From Halorussus sp. MSC15.2 (GTDB lineage: Archaea > Halobacteriota > Halobacteria > Halobacteriales > Haladaptataceae), in NCBI RefSeq assembly GCF_010747475.1, contig NZ_VSLZ01000001.1, positions 1,302,001 through 1,366,000 on the forward strand: a DNA stretch of 64,000 nucleotides, read 5' to 3'. The translations under genes and the position numbers were made by a program. The stretch's first letter is position 1. Every line of letters starts with the position of its first letter. Shown piece by piece: positions 8,745-17,891 of the stretch. The notes under the pieces are model-generated. The model was not told where the DNA came from and did no database searches. It was given only the letters and a program-made list of their open reading frames with translations.

Positions 8745-10532
8745 ATGACCGAACACGGGACCGCACAGATTCAGGACGACCTTCGGGAAGTGGCCATGCG
8801 ACGGCCACACCTGCGGGACTACCTGAAACGGTTCAAGCAGTTCACCGGGGAGTTCCCGCGGCTTATAGACGAACCGAACGACGAGTGGGAGACGGACAAG
8901 CCCAACGTCATCTACCCGGTCGGCGGTCCTATCTACTGCCACGTCTACGGCGACGTGGGTCAGGACACCGAGTACTACGCGGTCGAACCTGAACTCTCGG
9001 GGACCGAACAGGAGCTGTTCGGCAAGGTTCGCGGCGAGATTCTCGAAAAGAGCGTGAAGAAGCCCGCGCCTCAGGACGAGGGCGAGTACGACGACCGCAT
9101 CGAGGAACTGCTCGACGACACGGTGCTGGTCAACGACGGCGATACTGGCGGTGGCGGTCGCGCCAACCTCCGGAACCTCTCGGCCGACCAGATTCTGAAC
9201 TGGATAAAGAACGTCTCGTACAACGACTTCAAGCACAACGTCCGGACGTTCTCGACCGAAGACATCGTTCGGGTCGTCAAGGACTACACCAACATCGGCA
9301 CCTACGAGGTGTCCGAGCAGACCTACGAGAACATCCGGTACCGGCTGAACCGCGACATCGTCGGGTTCGGCCCGCTGGAACCCATCATGCGCGACCCGGC
9401 CAACGAGGACATTCACGTCATCGGTCCGCACGAGACGTACGTGGACCACGGCACGTTCGGCATGCTCGGGACCAGCGTAGACTTCGGGACGCCCGACAGG
9501 TTCGACAACTGGCTGCGGAACATGGGCGAGCGAATCGGCGACCCCGTGAGCGACAGCGACCCAATCGTGGACTCCACTCTCCCCGACGGGTCGCGTATCA
9601 ACATCATCTACTCCGACGACGTGAGCCTGAAGGGACCGAGCCTCACTATCCGTCAGGGCGAGGGGACGCCGCTGTCGGTGGCCCAGATTACCAAGTGGGG
9701 CACGCTGTCGCCGAAACTGGCGGCGTACCTCTGGCTCTGTCTGGAGAACGAGCAGACGGTGTTCGTGGTCGGAGAGACGGCGTCCGGGAAGACCACGACC
9801 CTGAACTGCATCATGTCGTTCATCCCCCGCGACTCGAAGATTTACACCGCGGAGGACACTGCGGAGGTCCTGCCGCCCCACGACACGTGGCAGCAGCTCT
9901 TGACCCGCGAGGGCGGCGGCGAGGACTCCACGGACGTGGACATGTTCGACCTCGTCGCGGCCGCGCTGCGTTCGCGCCCCGACTACATCGTCGTCGGGGA
10001 GGTTCGTGGCGAAGAGGGTCGGATGGCGTTCCAAGCGGCCCAGACCGGCCACCCCGTGATGCTGACGTTCCACGCGAGCGACATCGTCTCGATGATTCAG
10101 CGTTTCACCGGGGACCCCATCAACATCCCCGAGACGTTCATGGACAACGCCGACGTGGCGCTGTTCCAGAACCGGGTCAAGCAGGGCGACGACGTGCTCC
10201 GTCGCGTGACCTCCGTCCAAGAGATAGAGGGCTACTCGAAGGAGATGGGCGGCGTCGTCACCCGGCAGGCGTTCTACTGGGACCCCGTGGAAGACGAAAT
10301 CGTCTTCCAAGGGATGAACAACTCCTTCGTCCTCGAAGAGCAGATTGCGACCCTGCTCGGGTACGAGAACACTCGCGACATCTACAACGAACTCGACTTC
10401 CGGGCCGAGATGATGGAGCGCATGATAGAGGAGAACATCCTCGGCTACCACGAGGTCAACGAGACCATCGAGGCGTTCCAGCGCGACGGCGTGGACGGGT
10501 TGCCGTTCAACATCCACCGTTCCATCGACTGA
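8745..10532 (+). CDS. arlI: Archaellum motor ATPase ArlI
   Basis: 595 aa, type II/IV secretion-family hexameric ATPase. An N-terminal domain precedes the RecA-like core. Walker A is GETASGKTTTLN (about 343). An Asp-box region lies at YTAEDTAEVLPP, and a Walker B strand DYIVVGEVRG (about 415) precedes a His-box segment PVMLTFHASD. ArlI powers both filament assembly and rotation together with ArlJ. The gene follows arlH by 14 bp. Unlike the compact upstream genes, 426 bp separate it from arlJ, and that gap holds a small antisense gene. Confidence 0.96.
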   Translation: MTEHGTAQIQDDLREVAMRRPHLRDYLKRFKQFTGEFPRLIDEPNDEWETDKPNVIYPVGGPIYCHVYGDVGQDTEYYAVEPELSGTEQELFGKVRGEILEKSVKKPAPQDEGEYDDRIEELLDDTVLVNDGDTGGGGRANLRNLSADQILNWIKNVSYNDFKHNVRTFSTEDIVRVVKDYTNIGTYEVSEQTYENIRYRLNRDIVGFGPLEPIMRDPANEDIHVIGPHETYVDHGTFGMLGTSVDFGTPDRFDNWLRNMGERIGDPVSDSDPIVDSTLPDGSRINIIYSDDVSLKGPSLTIRQGEGTPLSVAQITKWGTLSPKLAAYLWLCLENEQTVFVVGETASGKTTTLNCIMSFIPRDSKIYTAEDTAEVLPPHDTWQQLLTREGGGEDSTDVDMFDLVAAALRSRPDYIVVGEVRGEEGRMAFQAAQTGHPVMLTFHASDIVSMIQRFTGDPINIPETFMDNADVALFQNRVKQGDDVLRRVTSVQEIEGYSKEMGGVVTRQAFYWDPVEDEIVFQGMNNSFVLEEQIATLLGYENTRDIYNELDFRAEMMERMIEENILGYHEVNETIEAFQRDGVDGLPFNIHRSID

Positions 10533-10571
10533 CAGGCGGCTTTTGACGGCGACCCGTTCGGTTCGGTAGCC

Positions 10572-10751
10572 TCACTCTGCGATGTGGTCGACCAACTCGA
10601 CGAGGAGATAGACCGGGATACCGTATATGAGACCGAGGGCGACGAACGCCATGACAACCAGTGCCGGGTTCGAGTTTCCGGACCCGCTTCGGAGGAACGT
10701 CGCTGCGACGAACCACAGAGTCAACACCTGAAAGAATTCTATCCTGTTCAT
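10572..10751 (-). CDS. Small two-helix membrane protein, antisense between arlI and arlJ
   Basis: 59 aa, read on the minus strand from ATG at 10749-10751 to TGA at 10572-10574. Two hydrophobic helices are visible: FFQVLTLWFVAATFL, then LVVMAFVALGLIYGIPVYLL. A short GSGNSN loop separates them, and the C-terminus is charged (VELVDHIAE). The even hydrophobic pattern and lack of rare codons argue for a real gene. I recognise no family. I see no clear TATA box ahead of it. It is the only gene against the direction of the arl operon. Confidence 0.6.
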   Translation of the reverse strand: MNRIEFFQVLTLWFVAATFLRSGSGNSNPALVVMAFVALGLIYGIPVYLLVELVDHIAE

Positions 10752-10958
10752 GTGGCGTGTCTGTAATTGCGCACGCCCTTCAAGTTGTTTTCGTTACACG
10801 TGTCGGTATATTCCGCCGATTTCCCCCACTACGGCCTCCGAGACGGGGTACTCTCGCAGTTGGGCCACGCGCACCGAGTATCAGTACAGATATTCCGAGG
10901 GAAAAAGAGATGAAGGTGGGACGAAAACCCCGCGAACACCTGCCGCCCGACGACGACC

Positions 10959-12695
10959 ATGGCGACGAACGAACAGTCCGGTGAGAACCCGAAGGACGCC
11001 AAAGACCTTCTGGCTAGCTTCGCGTCCTCGACCATCGAGTCCTACCAGCACATGGAGACGCCGGTCGCCCGGTACCTCGGACTCGTCGTCGCTCCCTCCG
11101 TCGTCTTCCTCGTGCTGACGGTGATGATATTCGTACTCACCGACTTCCCGCTGCTCATCAGCCTGCCGATTCCGCTGCTCGGCGTGCTGTCGCTCGTGGT
11201 CGCGGTCATCTACCCCAAGATTCTGCGCGACCAGAAGCGCAAGGAGATAGAGGACCGCCTCCACCTGTTCATCACGCACATGACCATCCTCTCGACCGCC
11301 AACATCGACCGCGTGCAGGTGTTCCGCACGCTCGGCGAGGAGGAGGAGTACGGCGCGCTGGCCGAGGAGATGCGCCGCATCACCCAGTTGGTGGACACGT
11401 GGAATCAGAGTCTCGACGACGCGCTGCGAATCCGGGCGAACAAGTCGCCGAGCAAGCCCTTCGCCGACTTCCTCGACAGACTCGCCTACACCATCAACGC
11501 TGGTCAGGAGATTCAGGACTTCCTGCTGTCCGAACAGGACGTGGTCATCCAGAACTACGTCACCATCTACGAGGGGTCGTTGGAGAACCTCGAAGTGATG
11601 AAGGACCTCTACCTCTCGATGGTGCTGTCCGTGACGTTCGCGCTCGTGTTCGCGACCGTCCTGCCGATTCTGACGGGGACGAACCCGACGATGACGGTCA
11701 GCGCCGTCGTCGTGATGTTCGCGTTCGTCCAGACCGGGTTCCTCGTCATGATTCGGAACACGGCACCGTACGACCCCGTCTGGTACCACCCGGACGGTCA
11801 CACCACTGACGCCGAGTGGCGCATTCGCATCTCGGTCGCGGTCGGTCTCCTGTTGACCTTCCTCCTCATGGGTGGCTGTCTGCTGGTGTTGCTAGGCCGG
11901 ACGAGTCTCGACCCGAACGCGATACCACTGCCGTTCTACGCGGCGATTCCGTCCACGCCGCTGTTGATACCCGGCATCGTCGCCCGCAAGGAGGAAGAGC
12001 GGATAAAGGAGCGCGACGAGGAGTTCACCAGTTTCATCCGGGCGCTGGGCGCGACCGAGAGCGCCAAACAGAGTACGACCACGAAGGTCTTAGAGAGCCT
12101 GCGGGGCAAGAACTTCGGGGCGCTCAGCGAGAACGTCAGCGACCTCTACAAACGGCTCAACATGCGCATCGAACCCGCGATGGCGTGGCGACACTTCACC
12201 GCCGACTCGCGGTCGTACCTCATCCAGAAGTTCAGCGAGATGTTCCTCGTCGGCAGACAGATGGGTGGCGACCCGAAGAAACTCGGCGAACTCATCTCCG
12301 CCAACATGAACGAGGTCATCCAGTTACGCGAGCGCCGCGCCCAGTCCACCGTGACTCTCATCGGCGTCCTCTACGGGATTACCGCGGCCTCCACCTTCGC
12401 GTTCTTCATCGGTCTGGAGATTGTGCAAGTGCTGGCGAGCATGTCCGTCGGTCTCAACAACAGCCAACTCGACATCACGACCATCATCCACACCAACGTG
12501 TACGACATCCCGACCATCGAGTACCTGCTCGTCATCATCATCCTGCTCAACTCCCTGCTGTCCTCGCTGATTATCCGCATCGCCGACGGCGGGCACAAGG
12601 TCAACTCCTACATGCACTTCGTCTTCCTGACGTGGGGGTCCAGTTCCATCGCGGTGTTCACTCGAATCGTGGTCGGGTCGTTCCTGAACGTCTAA
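10959..12695 (+). CDS. arlJ: Archaellum membrane platform protein ArlJ
   Basis: 578 aa, TadC/GspF-type polytopic membrane protein. Hydrophobic segments are grouped at about 45-90, 220-270, 290-340 and 460-560. Charged cytoplasmic domains lie between them (about 95-215 and 345-460). ArlJ anchors the ArlI motor and is the assembly platform for archaellins. Its TAA overlaps the stop of the convergent minus-strand gene by 3 bp, so the two genes meet tail to tail with no terminator space. Confidence 0.94.
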   Translation: MATNEQSGENPKDAKDLLASFASSTIESYQHMETPVARYLGLVVAPSVVFLVLTVMIFVLTDFPLLISLPIPLLGVLSLVVAVIYPKILRDQKRKEIEDRLHLFITHMTILSTANIDRVQVFRTLGEEEEYGALAEEMRRITQLVDTWNQSLDDALRIRANKSPSKPFADFLDRLAYTINAGQEIQDFLLSEQDVVIQNYVTIYEGSLENLEVMKDLYLSMVLSVTFALVFATVLPILTGTNPTMTVSAVVVMFAFVQTGFLVMIRNTAPYDPVWYHPDGHTTDAEWRIRISVAVGLLLTFLLMGGCLLVLLGRTSLDPNAIPLPFYAAIPSTPLLIPGIVARKEEERIKERDEEFTSFIRALGATESAKQSTTTKVLESLRGKNFGALSENVSDLYKRLNMRIEPAMAWRHFTADSRSYLIQKFSEMFLVGRQMGGDPKKLGELISANMNEVIQLRERRAQSTVTLIGVLYGITAASTFAFFIGLEIVQVLASMSVGLNNSQLDITTIIHTNVYDIPTIEYLLVIIILLNSLLSSLIIRIADGGHKVNSYMHFVFLTWGSSSIAVFTRIVVGSFLNV

Positions 12696-13714
12696 GTCCG
12701 GTGGATGACCGAGAAGGCCGCGAGTCCGCCGACGGCCAGCGCGAACCAGTAACTCGCCACTCGATAGACCAGCGCCACGCTCGCGGCGAGGTCGGTCTGG
12801 AGCGCGGTCAGCGCGACCAGCAGGCCGACCAGCGCGAACTCGACGCCGCCGACGCCGCCCGGCGTCGGGACGATACCCGCGATGGAACTCGCCGGAACTA
12901 CGAACAACACCAGCACCGGACTCAGGTGGACGCCGAGCGTCCGCCCTGCGAGGTAGAGCGGCGCAGCGAAGAACAGCCACCCAACGTAAGCAAATACGAG
13001 CGTGTAGGCGAGTTGTCGCCTGCTCGCCGCGATGCGGTCGACGAGGTCGTAGAACTCGTCGATGCGGTTCCGGATGCTTTCGGCGTCGATTCTATCGACG
13101 CGTCGGGCGATTGGCGAGGACACTTTCACGACGAGACCTTCGACGAAATTCCGGTGTCGGTAGGACCCGTAGATGGCCAGCGGGAGCAGAACGGCCATCC
13201 CGCCGAGTCCGGCGACGAGGACCTCGGCCTGCTTCGGAACTTCGCCCTGTATCAGGAGCGCGAGCGTCCCGAGACCCGCGAACGTGAAGAAGGGGAGCAG
13301 GTTCAGCAGGTCGGCGGTGACGACGCTGGCGAGACTGTCCTGATAGTTGGCCTCGGTGTCGGCCGCCAGTACGTAGGCGATGAAAGGACCGCCGCCGGCC
13401 TTCCCGAACGGCGTGGCGTAGTCGGCGAAGGTGGCCGCGAAGTAGGTCACGACGATTTTCCGGAAGGGGACGTCGATGCCGACCGTACAGAGGATGACGT
13501 CCCACGACTTGGCCCAGACGACGAGCGAGACCAGCGTCGAGACGAAGGCGAACCCAATCCAGACCGGTTTCGCGTTCCGAAAGGTGCGTAGGATTTCCGG
13601 CCACCCGATGACCCGACCGAAGAGGTAGAGGAGGACCGCCGCCACGGCGAACCCGGCGATAACTTTGATGGTGGTGCGCCGGTCGAACACCTCGCCGGAG
13701 GTTTCGGTGGACAT
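12692..13714 (-). CDS. Flippase-like integral membrane protein (LPG synthase TM / UPF0104, AglD-like)
   Basis: 340 aa with about eight membrane helices. The family signature is visible as FADYATPFGKAGGGPF near 95-110, and near the C-terminus as IAGIVPTPGGVGGVEFAL. This family includes bacterial lysylphosphatidylglycerol synthase transmembrane domains and putative archaeal lipid-linked sugar flippases or transferases (AglD C-terminal region). No soluble catalytic domain is attached. The substrate cannot be told. It converges on arlJ with overlapping stop codons. A link to archaellin glycosylation is possible but only inferred from position. Confidence 0.85.
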   Translation of the reverse strand: MSTETSGEVFDRRTTIKVIAGFAVAAVLLYLFGRVIGWPEILRTFRNAKPVWIGFAFVSTLVSLVVWAKSWDVILCTVGIDVPFRKIVVTYFAATFADYATPFGKAGGGPFIAYVLAADTEANYQDSLASVVTADLLNLLPFFTFAGLGTLALLIQGEVPKQAEVLVAGLGGMAVLLPLAIYGSYRHRNFVEGLVVKVSSPIARRVDRIDAESIRNRIDEFYDLVDRIAASRRQLAYTLVFAYVGWLFFAAPLYLAGRTLGVHLSPVLVLFVVPASSIAGIVPTPGGVGGVEFALVGLLVALTALQTDLAASVALVYRVASYWFALAVGGLAAFSVIHRT

Positions 13715-13801
13715 CTACGCCACGAAACGCGCGAGAGACAGTTAGGTTTCTCGGCCCGACTCGCGTGACGCTCGTCCGGTTCTAGCTGGCCCGGACGGAC
13801 C

Positions 13802-13816
13802 GAAAAAATATTTACC
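13802..13816 (+). promoter_or_regulatory. BRE/TATA-like promoter of cheF
   Basis: An A/T-rich block, GAAAAAATATTTA, in an otherwise G+C-rich stretch. It has a purine-rich BRE-like part and a TATTTA core. It lies about 60 bp ahead of the cheF ATG, so a short leader is expected. Confidence 0.5.
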
Positions 13817-13875
13817 CTCACTGAGAATTGCTTTTCAAAGAGGAGCACGCCGAAACGGGCGTCTCTCGCCAATCC

Positions 13876-14730
13876 ATGTCCGAAAAGGTCATCGCCGACT
13901 TCGTCGCACGCTTCACTCTCGACACGTTCGATTCGCCCGAACCCGTCAAGGGCCGAATCGTCCTCAGTCGGAAGCGTCTCGTGTTAGCCACCGACGAGTC
14001 GAAGACAACCGTGCCGCTCTCGGCCATCTTCGACATCAACGTCGGTCACGTTCCCGGCGAACTGGAGTCGTTCTTCCAAGACACCATCACCATCGCCTAC
14101 CGCGAGGACGACCGCCGCAGAGTCGCCGTCGTGGAGGCCGGGAGCGAGGAGGTCTCTCGGTTCAAGACCGTGCTGTTCAAGGCAGAACTCAACGGGGCCG
14201 ACGCGAGAATCAAGCACCCGACCCGAATCGGCGGTCGGGTGACCGACGCGTCGTTCCGGCCGGCGAAACTCAAGATACAGTCCGGCGCGGTTCAGTTCGC
14301 CGGGGACGAGTCGGTGACCGTGGAACTCGCCAACGTCACCTACTTCAAGAAAGAGAGTCGCGAGACGGGGCCGGTCCTGCTCGTCCGTCACGCCGACGAG
14401 GGTCAGTCGGTGACCTCGGAGTTCGCCATCGAGAGCGACCGTAAACTCAACCTACTGGGTCGCTATCTGCGACTCGAATACTCCGAGATAGCCAAAGAAG
14501 TCGAGGACGTGACGACCTCAGAAGCGGAGATGGAGGCGCTGGTCGCCATCTACTCGGGTGCCCGAAGCGGGGACCTCGCCGGAACGCTCGGCGTCGATTC
14601 GAGTCGGGTCACGATGCTGCTCAACGACCTCCGCGAGAAGGGTCTGGTCGACGAGGGCAAGAAGGGACTCTCGCTGACCGCGCAGGGGCAACTCCTCGTC
14701 AGCGACCGCATCGAGACGGTGAACACGTGA
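13876..14730 (+). CDS. cheF: Archaeal chemotaxis adaptor CheF
   Basis: 284 aa. Matches the CheF family (archaea-specific, formerly DUF439) in its opening FVARFTLDTFDSPEPVKGRI and in a C-terminal winged-helix-like part (AEMEALVAIYSG, MLLNDLREKGLV). In Halobacterium salinarum, CheF proteins bridge CheY, CheC/CheD and the archaellar motor. A second, diverged cheF lies at 27935. The start at ATG 13876 was chosen because upstream codons show no family similarity. Confidence 0.92.
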   Translation: MSEKVIADFVARFTLDTFDSPEPVKGRIVLSRKRLVLATDESKTTVPLSAIFDINVGHVPGELESFFQDTITIAYREDDRRRVAVVEAGSEEVSRFKTVLFKAELNGADARIKHPTRIGGRVTDASFRPAKLKIQSGAVQFAGDESVTVELANVTYFKKESRETGPVLLVRHADEGQSVTSEFAIESDRKLNLLGRYLRLEYSEIAKEVEDVTTSEAEMEALVAIYSGARSGDLAGTLGVDSSRVTMLLNDLREKGLVDEGKKGLSLTAQGQLLVSDRIETVNT

Positions 14731-14802
14731 CCTCCTCGTCATCTCCGGGTTTGGGGGATTTATTCCGAAGTATAAAACACTGCATTTCTCCTGTGGATTT
14801 TT

Positions 14803-14830
14803 ATACCGCACCTTGGTAAATATAAACATA
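14803..14830 (+). promoter_or_regulatory. A/T-rich promoter of the hybrid histidine kinase gene
   Basis: TTTTTATACCG, followed by TAAATATAAACATAG just before the ATG at 14833. The first element lies 20-25 bp ahead of the start codon, the position expected for a leaderless haloarchaeal transcript. Confidence 0.5.
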
Positions 14831-14832
14831 GT

Positions 14833-17136
14833 ATGGGGAACGCCATCCGCGTCCTGTTGGTGGACGACGATTCGGCCATCGCGGACCTGACCGCGACGTA
14901 CTTAGAGCGGGCGAGCGACCGCATCGAGACGGTCGTCGAGACGTCCCCGACCGACGCGCTGGCCCACGTAACCGAGGGCGCGGTGGACTGCGTGGTTAGC
15001 GACTACGAGATGCCCGAGATGGACGGCCTGACGTTCTTGGACGAGGTGCGCGAGACCGCTCCGTCGCTCCCCTTCATCCTGTTCACGGGAAAGGGGAGCG
15101 AGGAGATAGCGAGCGAAGCCATCTCCGCGGGCGTGACCGACTACCTCCAGAAGGAGACCGGAACCGACCAGTACGCGGTGCTGGCCAACCGGGTCGGCAA
15201 CGCGGTCGCCCAGTACCGCGCCGAACGCGAGGCCGAGGAGGCCGACGAGCAGATTCGGCGCATCTTCGAGCGTATCACGGACGCGTTCTTCGCACTGGAC
15301 GACGAGTGGCGGTTTCGCTACGTCAACGAGCGCGCCGCCGACTTCTTCGACTGCGACCCCGACGACGTCCTCGGCGAGGACATACGAGACGCGTTCTCGG
15401 TCGGTCTCGGCGACGAGTTCCGCGACGCCTACCGCGAGGCCCTCGAAACGCAGGAGCCGGTGACAATCGAAGCTGAGTCGGTGTTCCGTCCCGGTACGTG
15501 GCTGGAGGTGCGAATCTACCCCGCCGAGGACGGTCTGTCGGTGTACTTCCGGAACGTGACCGAGCGCCGTCAGGCCCAGTTGGAACTGCGCGACACCAAG
15601 CAGAAGATAGAGGCGCTCCACGACGTGGCCGCGAGGGCGGTGGCCTGCGAGACCGAACAGGCCATCTACGACCTCGCCATCGAGACGGCCGAGGAGATAC
15701 TCGCCTTCGACCTCTGCACCGTGGACGCCCACGACGACGGCGTGCTCGTGACCAAGACAGTCTCGAAGGTCGTCTCCACGGACGGCTACTACGAGGAGAC
15801 GCCCGTCGAGGCCGAGGGGAACCTCGCCGCCCGGGCGTACCGTGAAGGGGAGTCGTCGCTGGTCGGCGACCTGCGCGAGACCGACGTGGTGCCCGCCGAG
15901 AGCGAGTACCGCTCGGCGCTCAGTGTTCCCATCGGCGACTTCGCGGTCTTTCAAGCGGTCTCGAAGGAACCGAACGGGTTCGACGAGGACGACCGCGAAC
16001 TGGCCGAACTCCTCGCGGCCCACATCTCGGAGGCGCTGACCCGCGTCCGGACCGAGACCGAACTTCGGGCCGAGCGCGACCGATTCGCCGCGCTGTTCGA
16101 GAACGTGCCCAACTCGGTCGTTCGCTACGAGATAGACGGCGTCGACGCCATCTGTAAGTCGGTGAACCCGGCGTTCGAGGACGTGTTCGGGTGGCCCGAG
16201 GACCTGATAATCGGCGACGAGGTGGACGACTACATCCTGCCCGCCGACCAGCACCATCAGGGGGAGTCGCTCAACGAACGGGTGAAACGCGGCGACAGAA
16301 TCGAGGGCGAGGAGGTCAATCGCCGGACTCGCGACGGGTGTCGGGACTTTCTGCTCCACACGGCCCCGGCGGGCAACGGCGAGGCCGAGGCGTTCGCCAT
16401 CTACGTCGATATCACCGAGCAGAAGGAACGCGAGCGCCAACTCGCGCGCCAGAACGAGCGACTGGAGGAGTTCGCCAGCGTGGTCTCCCACGACCTACGC
16501 AACCCACTCAACGTCGCTCTCGGCCGGTTCGACTTCCTCGCAGAGGAGTGTGAGAGCGAACACCTCGCGCCCATCGGTCGGTCGCTCGACCGGATGGACT
16601 CGCTGGTCGAGGACCTGCTCACGCTGGCCCGACAGGGACAGGTCGTGGACGCCACCGACCCCGTCTCGCTGTCGTCGGTCGCGGAGGCGGCGTGGGAGAC
16701 CGTCGATACGAAGGATGCCGGTCTCCGTCTCACCGAAGACGTCGTGGTCGAGGCCGACGACGCGCGGTTCCGCGAACTACTGGAGAACGTCTTCCGCAAC
16801 GCGGTGGAGCACGGGACCACCGGCAGTCCGCCGTCGGACTCCGACTCGGCGGAACGCACCGCCCGGGTCGAAGTCGGCCCCCTCGACGACCGCGACGGCT
16901 TCTACGTCGCCGACGACGGGCCGGGTGTCCCGGAGGACCTGCGCGACCGCGTCTTCGACCACGGGTTCACGACCGAGGACGAAGGGACCGGGTTCGGGCT
17001 CGCCATCGTGGAGTCCATCGCCGACGCCCACGGTTGGACGGTCGAAATCGCCGACGAGGACCGGCCCAACTCGACCGGCACCCGTTTCGAGTTCTCGCGA
17101 GTGTCGGTCCACGAAGACGAGTCTGCACAACGTTGA
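14833..17136 (+). CDS. Receiver-PAS-GAF-PAS histidine kinase
   Basis: 767 aa. An N-terminal receiver (1-125) has phospho-acceptor Asp57 in VVSDYEMPEMDG. A PAS domain covers about 140-245, a GAF domain about 260-405, and a second PAS about 415-535. The HisKA helix has VVSHDLRNPLNV with His553. The HATPase has an N box ENVFRNAVEH, VADDGPGVP and GTGFGLAIV. No membrane segment is seen, so it is a cytoplasmic sensor. Signal and partner regulator are unknown. It follows cheF in the same direction but has its own promoter, so a motility role is not proven. Confidence 0.92.
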   Translation: MGNAIRVLLVDDDSAIADLTATYLERASDRIETVVETSPTDALAHVTEGAVDCVVSDYEMPEMDGLTFLDEVRETAPSLPFILFTGKGSEEIASEAISAGVTDYLQKETGTDQYAVLANRVGNAVAQYRAEREAEEADEQIRRIFERITDAFFALDDEWRFRYVNERAADFFDCDPDDVLGEDIRDAFSVGLGDEFRDAYREALETQEPVTIEAESVFRPGTWLEVRIYPAEDGLSVYFRNVTERRQAQLELRDTKQKIEALHDVAARAVACETEQAIYDLAIETAEEILAFDLCTVDAHDDGVLVTKTVSKVVSTDGYYEETPVEAEGNLAARAYREGESSLVGDLRETDVVPAESEYRSALSVPIGDFAVFQAVSKEPNGFDEDDRELAELLAAHISEALTRVRTETELRAERDRFAALFENVPNSVVRYEIDGVDAICKSVNPAFEDVFGWPEDLIIGDEVDDYILPADQHHQGESLNERVKRGDRIEGEEVNRRTRDGCRDFLLHTAPAGNGEAEAFAIYVDITEQKERERQLARQNERLEEFASVVSHDLRNPLNVALGRFDFLAEECESEHLAPIGRSLDRMDSLVEDLLTLARQGQVVDATDPVSLSSVAEAAWETVDTKDAGLRLTEDVVVEADDARFRELLENVFRNAVEHGTTGSPPSDSDSAERTARVEVGPLDDRDGFYVADDGPGVPEDLRDRVFDHGFTTEDEGTGFGLAIVESIADAHGWTVEIADEDRPNSTGTRFEFSRVSVHEDESAQR

Positions 17137-17216
17137 TGGCGCTCCACATCTGAGAGTCAGATTGTGGCCGCTCACGACGACCACAACGAGGCCGGACGCG
17201 GCCGAACTTCGGACGT

Positions 17217-17302
17217 GGAAGGGTAGCTCAGTGGTAGAGTACCACCGGTTTCCCCGGTGGCAGCCTTACAGGCTTCGCGTGGTTCGACTCCCGCCCCTTC
17301 CG
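17217..17302 (+). tRNA. tRNA-like gene, apparent TTC anticodon, long variable arm; possibly a pseudo-tRNA
   Basis: 86 nt. Acceptor strands GGAAGGG and CCCTTCC pair fully. The D-arm GCTC/GAGT with AGTGGTA loop looks normal. The anticodon stem CACCG/CGGTG closes a 7-nt loop GTTTCCC, putting TTC at 34-36 (Glu by code). Three things are wrong for tRNA-Glu: a 17-nt variable region with its own AGCC/GGCT stem, an extra base between D and anticodon stems, and a T-stem that pairs only if one T is bulged (GCG-T-GG with CCCGC). No CCA is encoded. It could be a decayed tRNA, an intron-containing gene with an unusual splice, or an element-derived tRNA. Confidence 0.5.
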
Positions 17303-17465
17303 CTTTTGCGACGAACATCACGGCGAGCGCTTCGTGCGCTCGCTACTTCGTGAGTCGCAAACAGAGTTCGGAAGGGCGTCGAGCAGACGAGTCGCAGGCC
17401 CGGACCGGCGCTTTGCGCCGCACGCCCGGAACGTCTCGTCGGGTTCGACTCCCGCCCCTTCCGCT
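17281..17465 (+). repeat. 24-bp direct repeat of the tRNA 3' end flanking a palindromic segment
   Basis: Bases 17281-17304 (T-loop, T-stem and acceptor 3' strand plus GCT) recur exactly at 17442-17465. Between them is a nested palindrome: TTTGCGAC at 17305-17312 pairs with GTCGCAAA at 17354-17361. Inside it GCGAGCGC/GCGCTCGC form a tight hairpin (17323-17343). A second GGAAGGG at about 17371 could pair with the second CCCTTCC. Repeats of a tRNA 3' end are typical of att sites, but 137 bp is too short for an element, so this may be a deletion scar. Confidence 0.6.
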
Positions 17466-17891
17466 CACGCTACTTCTCTGCGAGACGGTTCGTCGTCGAG
17501 CGTCGGCAATGGCGGGAGCGGTGAGCAATTCCCCTGTTGGCTTCCTCGTGAACCGTACAGCAGATTTCCGAGTATCAGCGTTTCACTGTTCAACGCAGAC
17601 GCGGACGCCGACCAGAAGCTAGCTACTGCTTGAGCCGAGGAGTCGCCGCGACCGCACAGCCACCGCCCTGCACCGCGACCGCGCCCCGTGCCTCCCCGCT
17701 TGCGAGCGCACGAACGCGCTCGCGGCGCGTCCCATGGTCGTGTCGGGGAACGCCTCCGGCGGACGGTCCACCCGTCGATTTTGGCTGTCTTCGAACGTCT
17801 GTACAGGTATTAGTGGTCGCTGGCGGGGTCGAATCGAGTGAAAACGAAAGCGCCCGCCTCGCCCGGAAACCCGGCCGCGTCGATTCCCCCG
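17466..17891. other. Non-coding spacer, 426 bp
   Basis: No ORF here has convincing protein character on either strand; those present are Arg/Pro/Ser-rich products of high G+C. The part from 17614 shares a 22-nt segment with the spacer at 54315-54336 (opposite strand), starting AGAAGCT and ending TACTGCTTGAGC, with 19 matches. This is probably a dispersed non-coding repeat. Confidence 0.5.

Noticed and set aside
17217-17302. Calling this a normal tRNA-Glu from its TTC loop
   Set aside because: The long variable arm, bulged T-stem and unusual loop bases (C at 37 and 38) do not fit a haloarchaeal tRNA-Glu, so only a tRNA-like call is made.
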